Assembly: GCA_964475115.1 (NCBI GenBank)
Contig: CAYYVJ010000029.1
Location: 1 to 21,802 of the forward strand
Source: CAYYVJ01 sp964475115
GTDB taxonomy: Bacteria; Bacillota; Clostridia; Lachnospirales; Lachnospiraceae
DNA: 21,802 nucleotides
Reading direction: 5' to 3'
The position numbers and the translations under genes were made by a program. The first letter of the stretch is position 1; every line of letters begins with the position of its first letter. The notes below the pieces were generated by a model. That model had not been told where the DNA came from, searched no databases, and was given only the letters and a program-made list of their open reading frames with translations. Shown here in pieces: positions 15,158-21,802 of the stretch.

Positions 15158-16077
15158 TTTTCTACCTCCAAAGCAACTTTTTCCATATCTTCAAACTTCT
15201 CGATGTTTAATATTTTTTTACTAGAATCTATTTTCTTTACAAAAGCTGAAAGTGATCTTCCTGGTCCTATTTCTATGAAGGTATCCACACCATTTTCAAT
15301 CATGGTCTGAATTCCTTGTTGCCATTTTACAGGAGAATATACTTGTTTCTCTAGCAACTCTTTTATCTGATTTGATTCCCTTATATAGTCACCCGTCACA
15401 TTTGTTACATAAGGTATAGAAGGCTTGTGAAATGGAATAGGCTCTAACAACTTACCTAGTTTTCTACCTGCTTCTTTTAACATGGAAGAATGAAAAGGTC
15501 CACTAACATTTAGCATAATCACACGTTTTGCACCTGCTTCCAAAAGAAGTTCTCCTGCCAGTTTTACTGCCTCTTTTGCTCCTGAAATAACAGTTTGACC
15601 AGGGCAATTATAATTTGCGATTTCTACCCCTTCTATTTTGTCACACACTTCTTCTATTTTAGAAACTTCCAAAGCTAGAACTGCTGCCATAGCTCCCATT
15701 CCTGGCAAAACTGCATCTTGCATAAGAATACCTCTTTGCCTAACAATATGGCATGCCTGCTTATAATCCAAAGCACCACTTGCTACCATTGCTGAATATT
15801 CTCCAAGACTTAAACCAGCGCATACAGAAGGATTGATATGATAGTCTTTGAAGGCTTCTAGCATGGCTATTGAAGTAGCTAACATGGCTACTTGTGTATA
15901 TTCTGTAATATTCAGATTGTCATTTTCTTCAAAACAAAGGCTTGGAATATCCAACCCTGTGATTTCAGATGCCTCCCTAAATATTCTTTGACTCCCTTCA
16001 TTTTTATCAAAGAATTCTTTACCCATTCCAATTACTTGAGCTCCCTGTCCAGGGAATATAAATGCTATTTTACTCAT
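15151..16077 (-). CDS. fabD: Malonyl-CoA:ACP transacylase
   Basis: Moves the malonyl group from malonyl-CoA to holo-ACP, supplying the elongation substrate. The 308 residues include FPGQGAQ (8-14), the nucleophile S90 in GLSLGEYSA, R115 in VRQRGILMQ and the catalytic H196 in SGPFHSSML. The C-terminal FIEIGPGRSLSAFVKK is typical. A GAGGTAGC sequence lies before the ATG at 16077. It starts 22 nt after fabK and overlaps fabG by 7 nt. Confidence 0.97.
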   Translation of the reverse strand: MSKIAFIFPGQGAQVIGMGKEFFDKNEGSQRIFREASEITGLDIPSLCFEENDNLNITEYTQVAMLATSIAMLEAFKDYHINPSVCAGLSLGEYSAMVASGALDYKQACHIVRQRGILMQDAVLPGMGAMAAVLALEVSKIEEVCDKIEGVEIANYNCPGQTVISGAKEAVKLAGELLLEAGAKRVIMLNVSGPFHSSMLKEAGRKLGKLLEPIPFHKPSIPYVTNVTGDYIRESNQIKELLEKQVYSPVKWQQGIQTMIENGVDTFIEIGPGRSLSAFVKKIDSSKKILNIEKFEDMEKVALEVEKC

Positions 16078-16099
16078 GAGCTACCTCGTGCTTATTTAT

Positions 16100-17026
16100 T
16101 TACTTGTGATACAATAAGGCTTCTGCCTCTGTTATAATCTCTTCAATAATTTCCTTACAACTTTGTCTTTTATTTATAAGCCCTGCTACCTGACCTGCCA
16201 TTAATGAGCCTTTTACAACATCTCCTTCAATAACAGCATGCCTTAATGCACCTAAAGTTAAGTATTCCAGTTCTTCAAAGGAAGCACCCGATTTTTCAAA
16301 GTTCACATACTCTCTAGTCATTTGATTTCTCAAAGCTCGTACAGGATGACCATGGCTTCGTCCAGTCACTTCAGAATCAATATCTTTTGCTTTTAATATC
16401 TTTTCTTTAAAATTATCATGTACGATGGACTCGTTGGCTACTACAAATCTAGTACCTATTTGAACGCCTTCTGCACCTAACATCATAGCCGCTGCAAATC
16501 CTCTGTAATCTCCGATTCCACCGGCTGCAATAACTGGTATATCAACTGCATCTACGATTTGAGGAACCAGGGTCATAGTTGTTTGTTCTCCAATATGCCC
16601 TCCTGCTTCACATCCTTCTGCAACCACGGCAGAAGCACCATATCTAGCCATTCGCTTAGCCAAAGCAACCGATGCTACAACAGGAATTACTTTAATACCT
16701 GCTTCATGCCACATGTCAAGATATTTTTCTGGATTACCTGCTCCAGTCGTAACTACCTTAACGCCTTCTTCTACTATAACCTTGGCAATTTCTTCCGCAT
16801 AAGGGCTTAAAAGCATAATATTTACACCGAAAGGGTTATTTGTAACTTCTTTTACTTTTCGAATCTCATTACGTACGACATCAACTGGTGCATTTGCTGC
16901 ACCAATTAGCCCTAAGCCTCCTGCCGCTGAAACAGCAGCAGCTAGATTATGTTCTGCTACCCATGCCATTCCACCCTGAATAATAGGATATTTAATGTCT
17001 AATAACTCTGTTATTCTTGTCTCCAT
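16100..17026 (-). CDS. fabK: Enoyl-ACP reductase II (FMN-dependent)
   Basis: Reduces trans-2-enoyl-ACP in the last step of each elongation cycle; FMN-containing TIM barrel, unrelated to FabI and insensitive to triclosan in characterised members. The 308 residues include PIIQGGMAWVAEHNLAAAVS (14-33), FGVNIML (66-72), AEGCEAGGHIG (136-146) with catalytic H144, PVIAAGGIGD (164-173) and GVQIGTRFV (187-195). GAGGAAG precedes the ATG. It lies second in the operon, between acpP and fabD, the classical fabK position. No FabI or FabL homologue lies in the window, so this is probably the main enoyl reductase; a related flavoprotein ends the operon. Confidence 0.96.
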   Translation of the reverse strand: METRITELLDIKYPIIQGGMAWVAEHNLAAAVSAAGGLGLIGAANAPVDVVRNEIRKVKEVTNNPFGVNIMLLSPYAEEIAKVIVEEGVKVVTTGAGNPEKYLDMWHEAGIKVIPVVASVALAKRMARYGASAVVAEGCEAGGHIGEQTTMTLVPQIVDAVDIPVIAAGGIGDYRGFAAAMMLGAEGVQIGTRFVVANESIVHDNFKEKILKAKDIDSEVTGRSHGHPVRALRNQMTREYVNFEKSGASFEELEYLTLGALRHAVIEGDVVKGSLMAGQVAGLINKRQSCKEIIEEIITEAEALLYHK

Positions 17027-17065
17027 CTTAACTTCCTCACTTATAAAATCCTATTATAGAATACT

Positions 17066-17296
17066 TTATTGTACACCTTTATCTTTTAAGTAATTCATGA
17101 CATCATTTACTGTCCCAATCTTAGCTAAATCATCTGCTGGTATTTCTACAGAATATTTATCTTCTAACGCCATTACAAGTTCAAATAAATCCAAGGAGTC
17201 TGCACCTAAATCTTCTTTAAAATTAGATGTTAACTCAATCTCTGATGCTTCTACATTTAATTGCTCCATAATAATCTCTTTCATCTCTTCAAACAT
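17066..17296 (-). CDS. acpP: Acyl carrier protein
   Basis: Small acidic four-helix carrier that holds growing acyl chains on a 4'-phosphopantetheine arm. The 76-residue protein MFEEMKEIIM... has the attachment serine S34 in DLGADSLDLFEL, followed by the helix II recognition region ELVMALEDKYSVEIP. The start is ATG at 17296 because AAGGAG lies just upstream. A longer frame beginning at 17326 adds ten non-family residues across the ribosome site. It is the first gene of the fatty-acid operon, right behind a strong promoter with a FabT-like operator, with fabK 39 nt downstream. Confidence 0.97.
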   Translation of the reverse strand: MFEEMKEIIMEQLNVEASEIELTSNFKEDLGADSLDLFELVMALEDKYSVEIPADDLAKIGTVNDVMNYLKDKGVQ

Positions 17297-17328
17297 GTCT
17301 ATTCTCCTTTTTGATTTGAAATACAAAT

Positions 17329-17345
17329 ATTTTGATAGTCAAAGT
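17329..17345 (-). promoter_or_regulatory. FabT-like operator palindrome
   Basis: The minus-strand sequence ACTTTGACTATCAAAAT contains the palindrome TTTGA-CTA-TCAAA. It matches the streptococcal FabT operator consensus AnTTTGATTATCAAATT at nearly every fixed position. It overlaps the end of the -10 box and the predicted start site, as expected of a repressor site. A weaker half-related copy (TTTGATTTGAAAT on the plus strand, about 17310-17322) overlaps the acpP ribosome site region. FabT is a MarR-family repressor of fatty-acid genes that responds to acyl-ACP. No such gene is in the window. Confidence 0.65.
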
Positions 17346-17371
17346 ATATATCCAAAAAAAAACTTTGTCAA
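17343..17371 (-). promoter_or_regulatory. Strong predicted promoter of the fatty-acid synthesis operon
   Basis: On the minus strand a perfect -35 TTGACA (17366-17371), a 17-nt spacer with a run of nine T, and -10 TATACT (17343-17348, 5 of 6 consensus). The predicted start is near 17336, about 40 nt before the acpP ATG. It appears to drive acpP through the terminal flavoprotein gene, since all ten genes are closely spaced and no other terminator or promoter is obvious between them. Confidence 0.8.
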
Positions 17372-17381
17372 TAGGGTTTTT

Positions 17382-17527
17382 AGTTTAGCCGTGAAAAACT
17401 ATAGGCAATTTCCACGAGTGAACTTGTTCAAGGAGTGGACATTGTCTATAGTTTTATAGGGCGCACGCACGCCATGAAGAATTTGCCAGTGACATTTTGA
17501 CAAATTCTGAATTGGCACGGCTGAACT
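17382..17527. other. Unidentified structured intergenic element (possible RNA or palindromic repeat)
   Basis: A 146-bp gene-free stretch between the nucleoside kinase and the acpP promoter folds into a closed multi-helix structure. An outer 12-bp helix pairs 17382-17393 with 17516-17527 (one T-G wobble). Inside it is a long hairpin of 21 positions (17395-17415 with 17435-17455; one mismatch, one wobble) with a further 5-bp tip (17419-17423 with 17426-17430). There is also a 4-bp GC hairpin (17460-17463 with 17470-17473) and a 7-bp hairpin (17479-17485 with 17501-17507). No T-run follows on either strand, and no open reading frame is convincing. It could be a structured RNA, a 3' end element of the kinase mRNA or a miniature mobile repeat. 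Confidence 0.6.
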
Positions 17528-17540
17528 GCATGCATATCTA

Positions 17541-19205
17541 TTAGGCTTTAAAGCAACTTCCACCTACAAATTCTCGTAAGATAGAATTGTTTGGAACTTC
17601 ATCTGCACTGATTCCCAAAAAATAATCTAGAAACTTTAACAAACGTTTTGCTTCTGGGTATTCTGGATCTGTTCTCTCTACACTAAATAAAAGTGGCTCT
17701 GCATATTGTTTTAAAACTGCTAACTCATAAATTAATGCTGAGTCAAACATCACATCTGCCTCTTCTTGAAAAGGAAAAATATTTTTCTCTTCACCACGCC
17801 TTACAGATTCCCACATTGCTATCGTTCCCTTTGCAGTAATACCTCTTGTTTTTGCATCTCTTATAATCCTTCTAATCAACCTTCCATCTGTGGACGGAAT
17901 TCGATTGTGTTCATCTACATTTAATTGGGTTAAGGCACTGATATATATTTTAAATTTGCTATCTTGGGGCAAAGAATGTGATAATTCATCATTTAACGCA
18001 TGAATTCCTTCAATCACTAAAATATCATCCTCACCTAATTGTTTGAAATCTCCTCGATATTCTCTCTCACCAGTCTTAAAATTATAGAAAGGAAGTTCAA
18101 CCTTTTCCCCACTTAATAATGCCATCATGTCTTTATTAAACTGCACCACATCAATGGCTTTGATACTTTCTAAATCAACTTCACCAAATTCATCTAATGG
18201 AGTGTTGACACGATTAATAAAATAATTATCCACAGGTATTGGATGAGGCTTTAAGCCATGAGCCAATAGTTGAATCGATAATCGATGGGAAAAAGTGGTC
18301 TTTCCAGAGGAAGAAGGTCCTGCAATCATAACAAATTTTTTACTTCTCTTATTTGCAATCATTTGAGCTATTTCAGCAATCTTCTTTTCTTGAAGTGCCT
18401 CTTGTACAAGAATTAATTCATTCAATTCACCTTTTGTAATCTTTTCATTGAGCTCACCTACTGTCGAAATATTAAGACGATCTCCCCAAGTTTTTGAGTC
18501 ATTTAATACTTTAAAAAGCTTTTCTTGAGAATAAAATTCAGGAATGACTTTTGGGTTTTTCTTAGAAGGAAGCTGTAATACAAAACCATCTTCATATAGA
18601 TATAAATCAAAATATTTAAGATATCCCGTGGAATATAACATATACCCATAGTAATAGTCTTCAAATTCATTAATGCTATATATATTTACTTTAGAAACTC
18701 GACGATATCTAAATAACTTTTCCTTATCATACATTTTATGATTATGAAACAATGTAATAGCATCATCTGTATTAACGCTTCGTTTCATAATGGAAATGTT
18801 TTGCTTAACAAGCTCATTCATTCGCTCTTTCACTTGTTTAAGTAAACTTTCATCCAAAACAACGGAACCTTTTATTTTAAAAAAGTAACCTTTATTTAGA
18901 GAAAATAAGATACTTACTTTTTCTATTTTTTCTTCATCAACAATATCATAAATCGCTTTAAGCATCACCTGTGTTACACTTCGCTTATAAGAACGCATAC
19001 CAGCTTCATCTGCTGTCGTAATAAAACTCATTTTACATTCTTTCATTAGCTTCTTATGAAGTTCTTGGAGCTTACCATTAACCGTCACTAAAACAATATC
19101 ATTTTCATAATCCTTCTGATAATCTGCCACAATATCATGGTATGTAGTCCCTTGTTGATATTCCTTCGTTTCCTTATCTATAAATACTGAAATCATTTTA
19201 CTCAT
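17541..19205 (-). CDS. Uridine kinase-like nucleoside kinase with ThrRS-like N-terminal half
   Basis: A 554-residue protein with a C-terminal uridine kinase/phosphoribulokinase-type P-loop domain: Walker A AGPSSSGKTT (295-304), the nucleoside-site region IPVDNYFINR (323-332), LPFYNFKTGER (371-381) and LVIEGIHALND (396-406). Residues 1-60 look like a TGS domain, and residues 60 to about 220 resemble the second additional domain of threonyl-tRNA synthetase (FHNHKMY, FEDYYYGYMLYSTGYLKYFDL). The layout is that of the long clostridial 'nucleoside kinase' proteins, whose true substrate is uncertain to me; uridine or cytidine phosphorylation is inferred. The ThrRS-like half lacks a clear HxxxH plus Cys editing set. 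It follows the Nif3 gene closely (AGGAGG before its ATG) and ends the rpoD cluster. Confidence 0.88.
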   Translation of the reverse strand: MSKMISVFIDKETKEYQQGTTYHDIVADYQKDYENDIVLVTVNGKLQELHKKLMKECKMSFITTADEAGMRSYKRSVTQVMLKAIYDIVDEEKIEKVSILFSLNKGYFFKIKGSVVLDESLLKQVKERMNELVKQNISIMKRSVNTDDAITLFHNHKMYDKEKLFRYRRVSKVNIYSINEFEDYYYGYMLYSTGYLKYFDLYLYEDGFVLQLPSKKNPKVIPEFYSQEKLFKVLNDSKTWGDRLNISTVGELNEKITKGELNELILVQEALQEKKIAEIAQMIANKRSKKFVMIAGPSSSGKTTFSHRLSIQLLAHGLKPHPIPVDNYFINRVNTPLDEFGEVDLESIKAIDVVQFNKDMMALLSGEKVELPFYNFKTGEREYRGDFKQLGEDDILVIEGIHALNDELSHSLPQDSKFKIYISALTQLNVDEHNRIPSTDGRLIRRIIRDAKTRGITAKGTIAMWESVRRGEEKNIFPFQEEADVMFDSALIYELAVLKQYAEPLLFSVERTDPEYPEAKRLLKFLDYFLGISADEVPNNSILREFVGGSCFKA

Positions 19206-19214
19206 AAATACCTC

Positions 19215-20003
19215 CTAAAGAATCAAAAATGGACTTTTTTCCTTTGCAACCATCAACTCTATTTCTTCTGCTAACTTTTCTTTTAAATAATCTTTTATAA
19301 ATTCCGAAAATATTTTCTCCAATCCATAGTGACCTGCATCTAAAATCACAATTCCTTTTGCATTCGAGTCCATTCCTTCATGGTGCCCAATATCCCCAGT
19401 AATTAGAACCTGAGCCCCTTCCATAAATGCATAATCGATTTCCCTCTTTCCAGAGCCTGGCGAGATTGCAACTTGTAAAACCATAGAATCCAAATCACCA
19501 TACACAGTAATGCTATCTAGTTGAAAATGTTCCTTTACATAAGATGCCAGTTCCTTAACACTCATGGGTGTTTCTAAAGAACCTACCCTACCTATTCCAG
19601 CATCTTCTCCATAAATCTCTGTGGTCTTTTCTAAAACCCTTGTATTTTTTAGACCTAATTTATTTGCTGCTAGTTCTGCCATACCACCTGCTATATCAAA
19701 ATTGGTATGAAAAGCATAATATGCAATATCTTCTTTAATTAATTGTATGACTCTTCTTCCAATAAAATCATCTTTTCGAATGTTTTTTAAACCCGAAAAA
19801 ATCATTGGATGATGAGTTATCAACATATCTACCTGCTTAGAAACTGCCTCATCCACAACAGAGTCGGAAGCATCTACAGCAATCATTATTTTTTCAACCT
19901 TTTTTTCAACATCTCCAATGAGTAGTCCTACATTATCCCAAGATTCTGCGTACATTTTAGGGGCAAGGTGTTCTAGGACATCCATAATTTCCTTACATTT
20001 CAT
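19215..20003 (-). CDS. Nif3-like dinuclear metal-centre protein
   Basis: Member of the NIF3/YbgI/YqfO family, ring-shaped hexamers with a two-metal site; sometimes annotated as GTP cyclohydrolase I type 2, with physiological role unsettled. The 262 residues include the metal ligands H64-H65 in ITHHPMIF, D103 in HTNFD, and H225/E229 in DAGHYGLEK, matching the YbgI ligand set. The N-terminal ESWDNVGLLIGD is the family signature. At 262 residues it is the short form, without the roughly 100-residue inserted domain of Bacillus YqfO. Its start overlaps trmK by 11 nt. The rpoD-trmK-nif3 order is common in Firmicutes and suggests co-transcription. Confidence 0.94.
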   Translation of the reverse strand: MKCKEIMDVLEHLAPKMYAESWDNVGLLIGDVEKKVEKIMIAVDASDSVVDEAVSKQVDMLITHHPMIFSGLKNIRKDDFIGRRVIQLIKEDIAYYAFHTNFDIAGGMAELAANKLGLKNTRVLEKTTEIYGEDAGIGRVGSLETPMSVKELASYVKEHFQLDSITVYGDLDSMVLQVAISPGSGKREIDYAFMEGAQVLITGDIGHHEGMDSNAKGIVILDAGHYGLEKIFSEFIKDYLKEKLAEEIELMVAKEKSPFLIL

Positions 20004-20688
20004 AATACTTTAGTGCCTCCTCTATTCCCTTTAGCTGTTGCCTAATTTCTGGTAATCTCATTCTAGTACTTTCTACATCTTGTTTTATAAGTTCCTCCTC
20101 TATTAGGCGCAAAGATTTTTCTTCTTTTAAAAGAAATTCTTTTAAAATAGGGTCTTTTTTCCTAAGCAAAGATTCTCCAAATTCAAAGAATATATCTTCT
20201 TCAACATTCTTTTTTCCAGGACGTACTTTCATCACTGTATAATATTTACCATCTTCCTTTAGCATATTCTCTTTTAAAATGAAAAATTCTACTTCATGTA
20301 AAAACCTTCTTACTAAAGAAAGATCCGAATGAGGTGAGAGAACCAACTCTTTTATATCTTTTAATATTTCTTTACCTTCACTGAGAATCTTAATAATTAA
20401 GTTTCCACCCATACCAGCGATTACAACCGTATCGACTTCATCTCTTTTTAACTTCTCAATGCCATCGGATAACCTTGTCTGGATTTTATGCTCTAAACCA
20501 GCTTTTTTAATATTTTCTTGAGCTCTATTTAATGGTCCACTGTTTATATCCATAGCAATCGCTTCCGAAATCTTCCCTGTTTCCACTAGATAGATTGGAA
20601 CATATCCATGATCTGTTCCAACATCAACCACGCGATTTCCTTCTGTTACAAAGGAAGCTACTGCTTCTAATCTTTTCGATAACTGCAT
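19993..20688 (-). CDS. trmK: tRNA (adenine22-N1)-methyltransferase
   Basis: SAM-dependent Rossmann methyltransferase that makes m1A22 in tRNAs. From the chosen start it has 231 residues. It begins MQLSKRLEAVASFV; motif I is VVDVGTDHGY (20-29); AGMGG (91-95) and VLSPHSD follow; the C-terminal quarter, from about 180, is a charged helical coiled-coil as in TrmK. The start is ATG at 20688, which has GGAG 6 nt upstream. An in-frame GTG at 20700 overlaps the rpoD stop but has no ribosome site. It sits between rpoD and the Nif3 gene, its normal neighbours. Confidence 0.94.
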   Translation of the reverse strand: MQLSKRLEAVASFVTEGNRVVDVGTDHGYVPIYLVETGKISEAIAMDINSGPLNRAQENIKKAGLEHKIQTRLSDGIEKLKRDEVDTVVIAGMGGNLIIKILSEGKEILKDIKELVLSPHSDLSLVRRFLHEVEFFILKENMLKEDGKYYTVMKVRPGKKNVEEDIFFEFGESLLRKKDPILKEFLLKEEKSLRLIEEELIKQDVESTRMRLPEIRQQLKGIEEALKYYEM

Positions 20689-20699
20689 GCTATTCTCCA

Positions 20700-21802
20700 C
20701 TAATCTAAATAATCTTTTAACTTTCTGCTTCTGCTTGGATGGCGAAGCTTACGCAATGCTTTTGCCTCTATCTGTCTTATTCTTTCTCTTGTCACATTAA
20801 ATTCCTTGCCAACTTCTTCTAATGTCCTAGCTCGTCCATCATCTAATCCAAAACGAAGTCTTAAAACCTTTTGTTCACGATCAGTCAATGTTCCAAGAAC
20901 CTCAACCAACTGTTCTTTTAGCAAGGTAAATGCTGCTGCGTCAGATGGTACAAGTACATTTTCATCCTGTATAAAATCTCCTAAATGGCTATCTTCTTCT
21001 TCTCCAATAGGTGTCTCTAGAGACACAGGTTCTTGAGAAATCTTTAGAATCTCTCTTACTCTTTCTACAGGAAGTTCCATTACCTCAGCTATTTCCTCTG
21101 GGCTAGGTTCTCTACCTAATTCTTGCAAAAGTTGTCTGGAAACACGAATAAGTTTGTTGATGGTTTCAACCATGTGAACTGGAATACGTATGGTACGGGC
21201 TTGATCAGCAATTGCACGTGTAATCGCTTGTCTTATCCACCAGGTTGCATAAGTACTAAACTTAAACCCCTTACGATAATCAAATTTTTCCACAGCCTTA
21301 ATAAGCCCTAGATTACCCTCTTGGATTAAATCTAAGAATTGCATACCTCTTCCTACATAACGTTTCGCTATACTAACTACTAAACGTAGATTTGCCTCAG
21401 CCAAACGCTTTTTAGCTGTTTCATCTCCTAGTTCGAGTCTTTTAGCAAGCTCGACCTCTTCTTCACCAGTAAGGAGAGACACTTTTCCAATTTCTTTCAA
21501 ATACATTCTCACGGGATCTTCGATGCTAATGGAGTCCGGAACACTTAAATCTATTTTTTCAATATCGATTTCTTCTTCCTCCTCTTCCTCTTCATCCTCA
21601 TCTTCTAAAATAAGAGCGTCATCTTCTGCGATTCGAAGCACATCAATGTTGTTATTTTCAAGTATTTCCAAAATTTTGTTAAATTTTTCAGCATCAAGCT
21701 CCATATCACTAAAAAAATCTGAAATTTCTTGATATTCCAACACATTCTTCTTGTTTCTAGCCATAGTAAGTAGTTCTTTTAGTTTTTCTCCAAATTTTAC
21801 TG
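20700..21802 (-). CDS. rpoD: Primary sigma factor (N-terminus beyond right edge)
   Basis: Housekeeping sigma-70 factor (SigA) that directs RNA polymerase to -10/-35 promoters. Region 1.2 begins at DPVRMYLKEIG. Regions 2.1-2.4 include ANLRLVVSIAKRY, FLDLIQEGNLGLIKAVEKFD and FSTYATWWIRQAITRAI. Region 3 follows, and region 4 ends in TLEEVGKEFNVTRERIRQIE, the -35 helix-turn-helix. A strongly acidic run (EDEDEEEEEEEE) separates region 1.1 from 1.2. An ATG at 21764 would give 354 residues, but the frame stays open upstream and reads VKFGEKLKELLT before it, resembling the start of clostridial RpoD. The true start therefore probably lies beyond the window. It heads the trmK-nif3 cluster. Confidence 0.97.
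   Translation of the reverse strand, partial: VKFGEKLKELLTMARNKKNVLEYQEISDFFSDMELDAEKFNKILEILENNNIDVLRIAEDDALILEDEDEEEEEEEEIDIEKIDLSVPDSISIEDPVRMYLKEIGKVSLLTGEEEVELAKRLELGDETAKKRLAEANLRLVVSIAKRYVGRGMQFLDLIQEGNLGLIKAVEKFDYRKGFKFSTYATWWIRQAITRAIADQARTIRIPVHMVETINKLIRVSRQLLQELGREPSPEEIAEVMELPVERVREILKISQEPVSLETPIGEEEDSHLGDFIQDENVLVPSDAAAFTLLKEQLVEVLGTLTDREQKVLRLRFGLDDGRARTLEEVGKEFNVTRERIRQIEAKALRKLRHPSRSRKLKDYLD

Noticed and set aside
17297..17326. Ten-residue N-terminal extension of the acyl carrier protein
   Set aside because: The extension is encoded over the AAGGAG ribosome site and is absent from the ACP family.
17327..17380. FapR-type operator (Bacillus fatty-acid regulator) ahead of acpP
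   Set aside because: The palindrome has the TTTGA-N3-TCAAA form of FabT sites; I see no FapR-like sequence.
20689..20700. GTG start giving four extra residues for TrmK
   Set aside because: The GTG overlaps the rpoD stop without a ribosome site; ATG at 20688 has GGAG at proper spacing and gives the typical M-x-LSKRL start.
21523..21732. A serine-run plus-strand frame near the right edge
   Set aside because: The serine run is the reverse complement of the GAA/GAG codons for the acidic stretch of RpoD; not a gene.
1..21802. CRISPR array, prophage, transposon, toxin-antitoxin, defence island, tRNA or rRNA
   Set aside because: No spaced direct repeats, integrase/transposase or phage structural genes, recognisable defence proteins, cloverleaf or rRNA sequences were seen; nearly all frames are housekeeping genes.

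Overview
The window is an AT-rich bacterial chromosome segment that looks like a Gram-positive anaerobic clostridium, probably of the Lachnospirales. The reasons are strong AAGGAGG-type ribosome sites, FabK as the enoyl-ACP reductase, a streptococcal/clostridial-order fatty-acid operon, a lysine riboswitch ahead of dapA, and an rpoD-trmK-nif3 block. The genus is not identified. All recognised genes but one are on the minus strand, so transcription runs from high to low coordinates.

Right end (about 17.5-21.8 kb): rpoD (open at the window edge), trmK and a Nif3-family metal protein are tightly packed, followed by a large nucleoside kinase with a ThrRS-like N-terminal half. A 146-bp gene-free stretch after the kinase can fold into a closed multi-helix structure and is the least explained part of the window.

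Centre (about 8.0-17.4 kb): one apparent operon carries a nearly complete type II fatty-acid synthesis set: acpP, fabK, fabD, fabG, fabF, accB, fabZ, accC, a fused accD-accA, and a terminal second FabK/nitronate-monooxygenase-like flavoprotein. It starts at a TTGACA-N17-TATACT promoter overlapped by a palindrome that closely matches the FabT operator, and ends at a 14-bp hairpin shared with the convergent gene. No fabH and no MarR/FabT gene lies in the window.

Left centre (about 1.8-8.0 kb): a lone plus-strand gene encodes a cytoplasmic VCBS/FG-GAP-type beta-propeller protein. Divergent from it are citrate synthase and a divergent diaminopimelate decarboxylase (lysA). Then come a near-consensus promoter, a lysine riboswitch and a terminator hairpin controlling dapA-dapB. 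Together lysA, dapA and dapB supply diaminopimelate and lysine for wall and protein synthesis.

Left end (1-1.8 kb): a small acidic lipoprotein gene is flanked by two long inverted repeats, one of which abuts the stump of a GGDEF (diguanylate cyclase) gene. Beyond are a signal-less Amidase_3-SPOR cell-wall amidase and the start of trpS, which runs off the left edge.

Most of the window is housekeeping. I see no prophage, transposase, CRISPR array, tRNA, rRNA or recognisable defence system. The points of interest are the structured intergenic element, the FabT-like operator without a local regulator, the GGDEF stump with adjacent inverted repeat, the riboswitch architecture, the accDA fusion and the orphan propeller gene.
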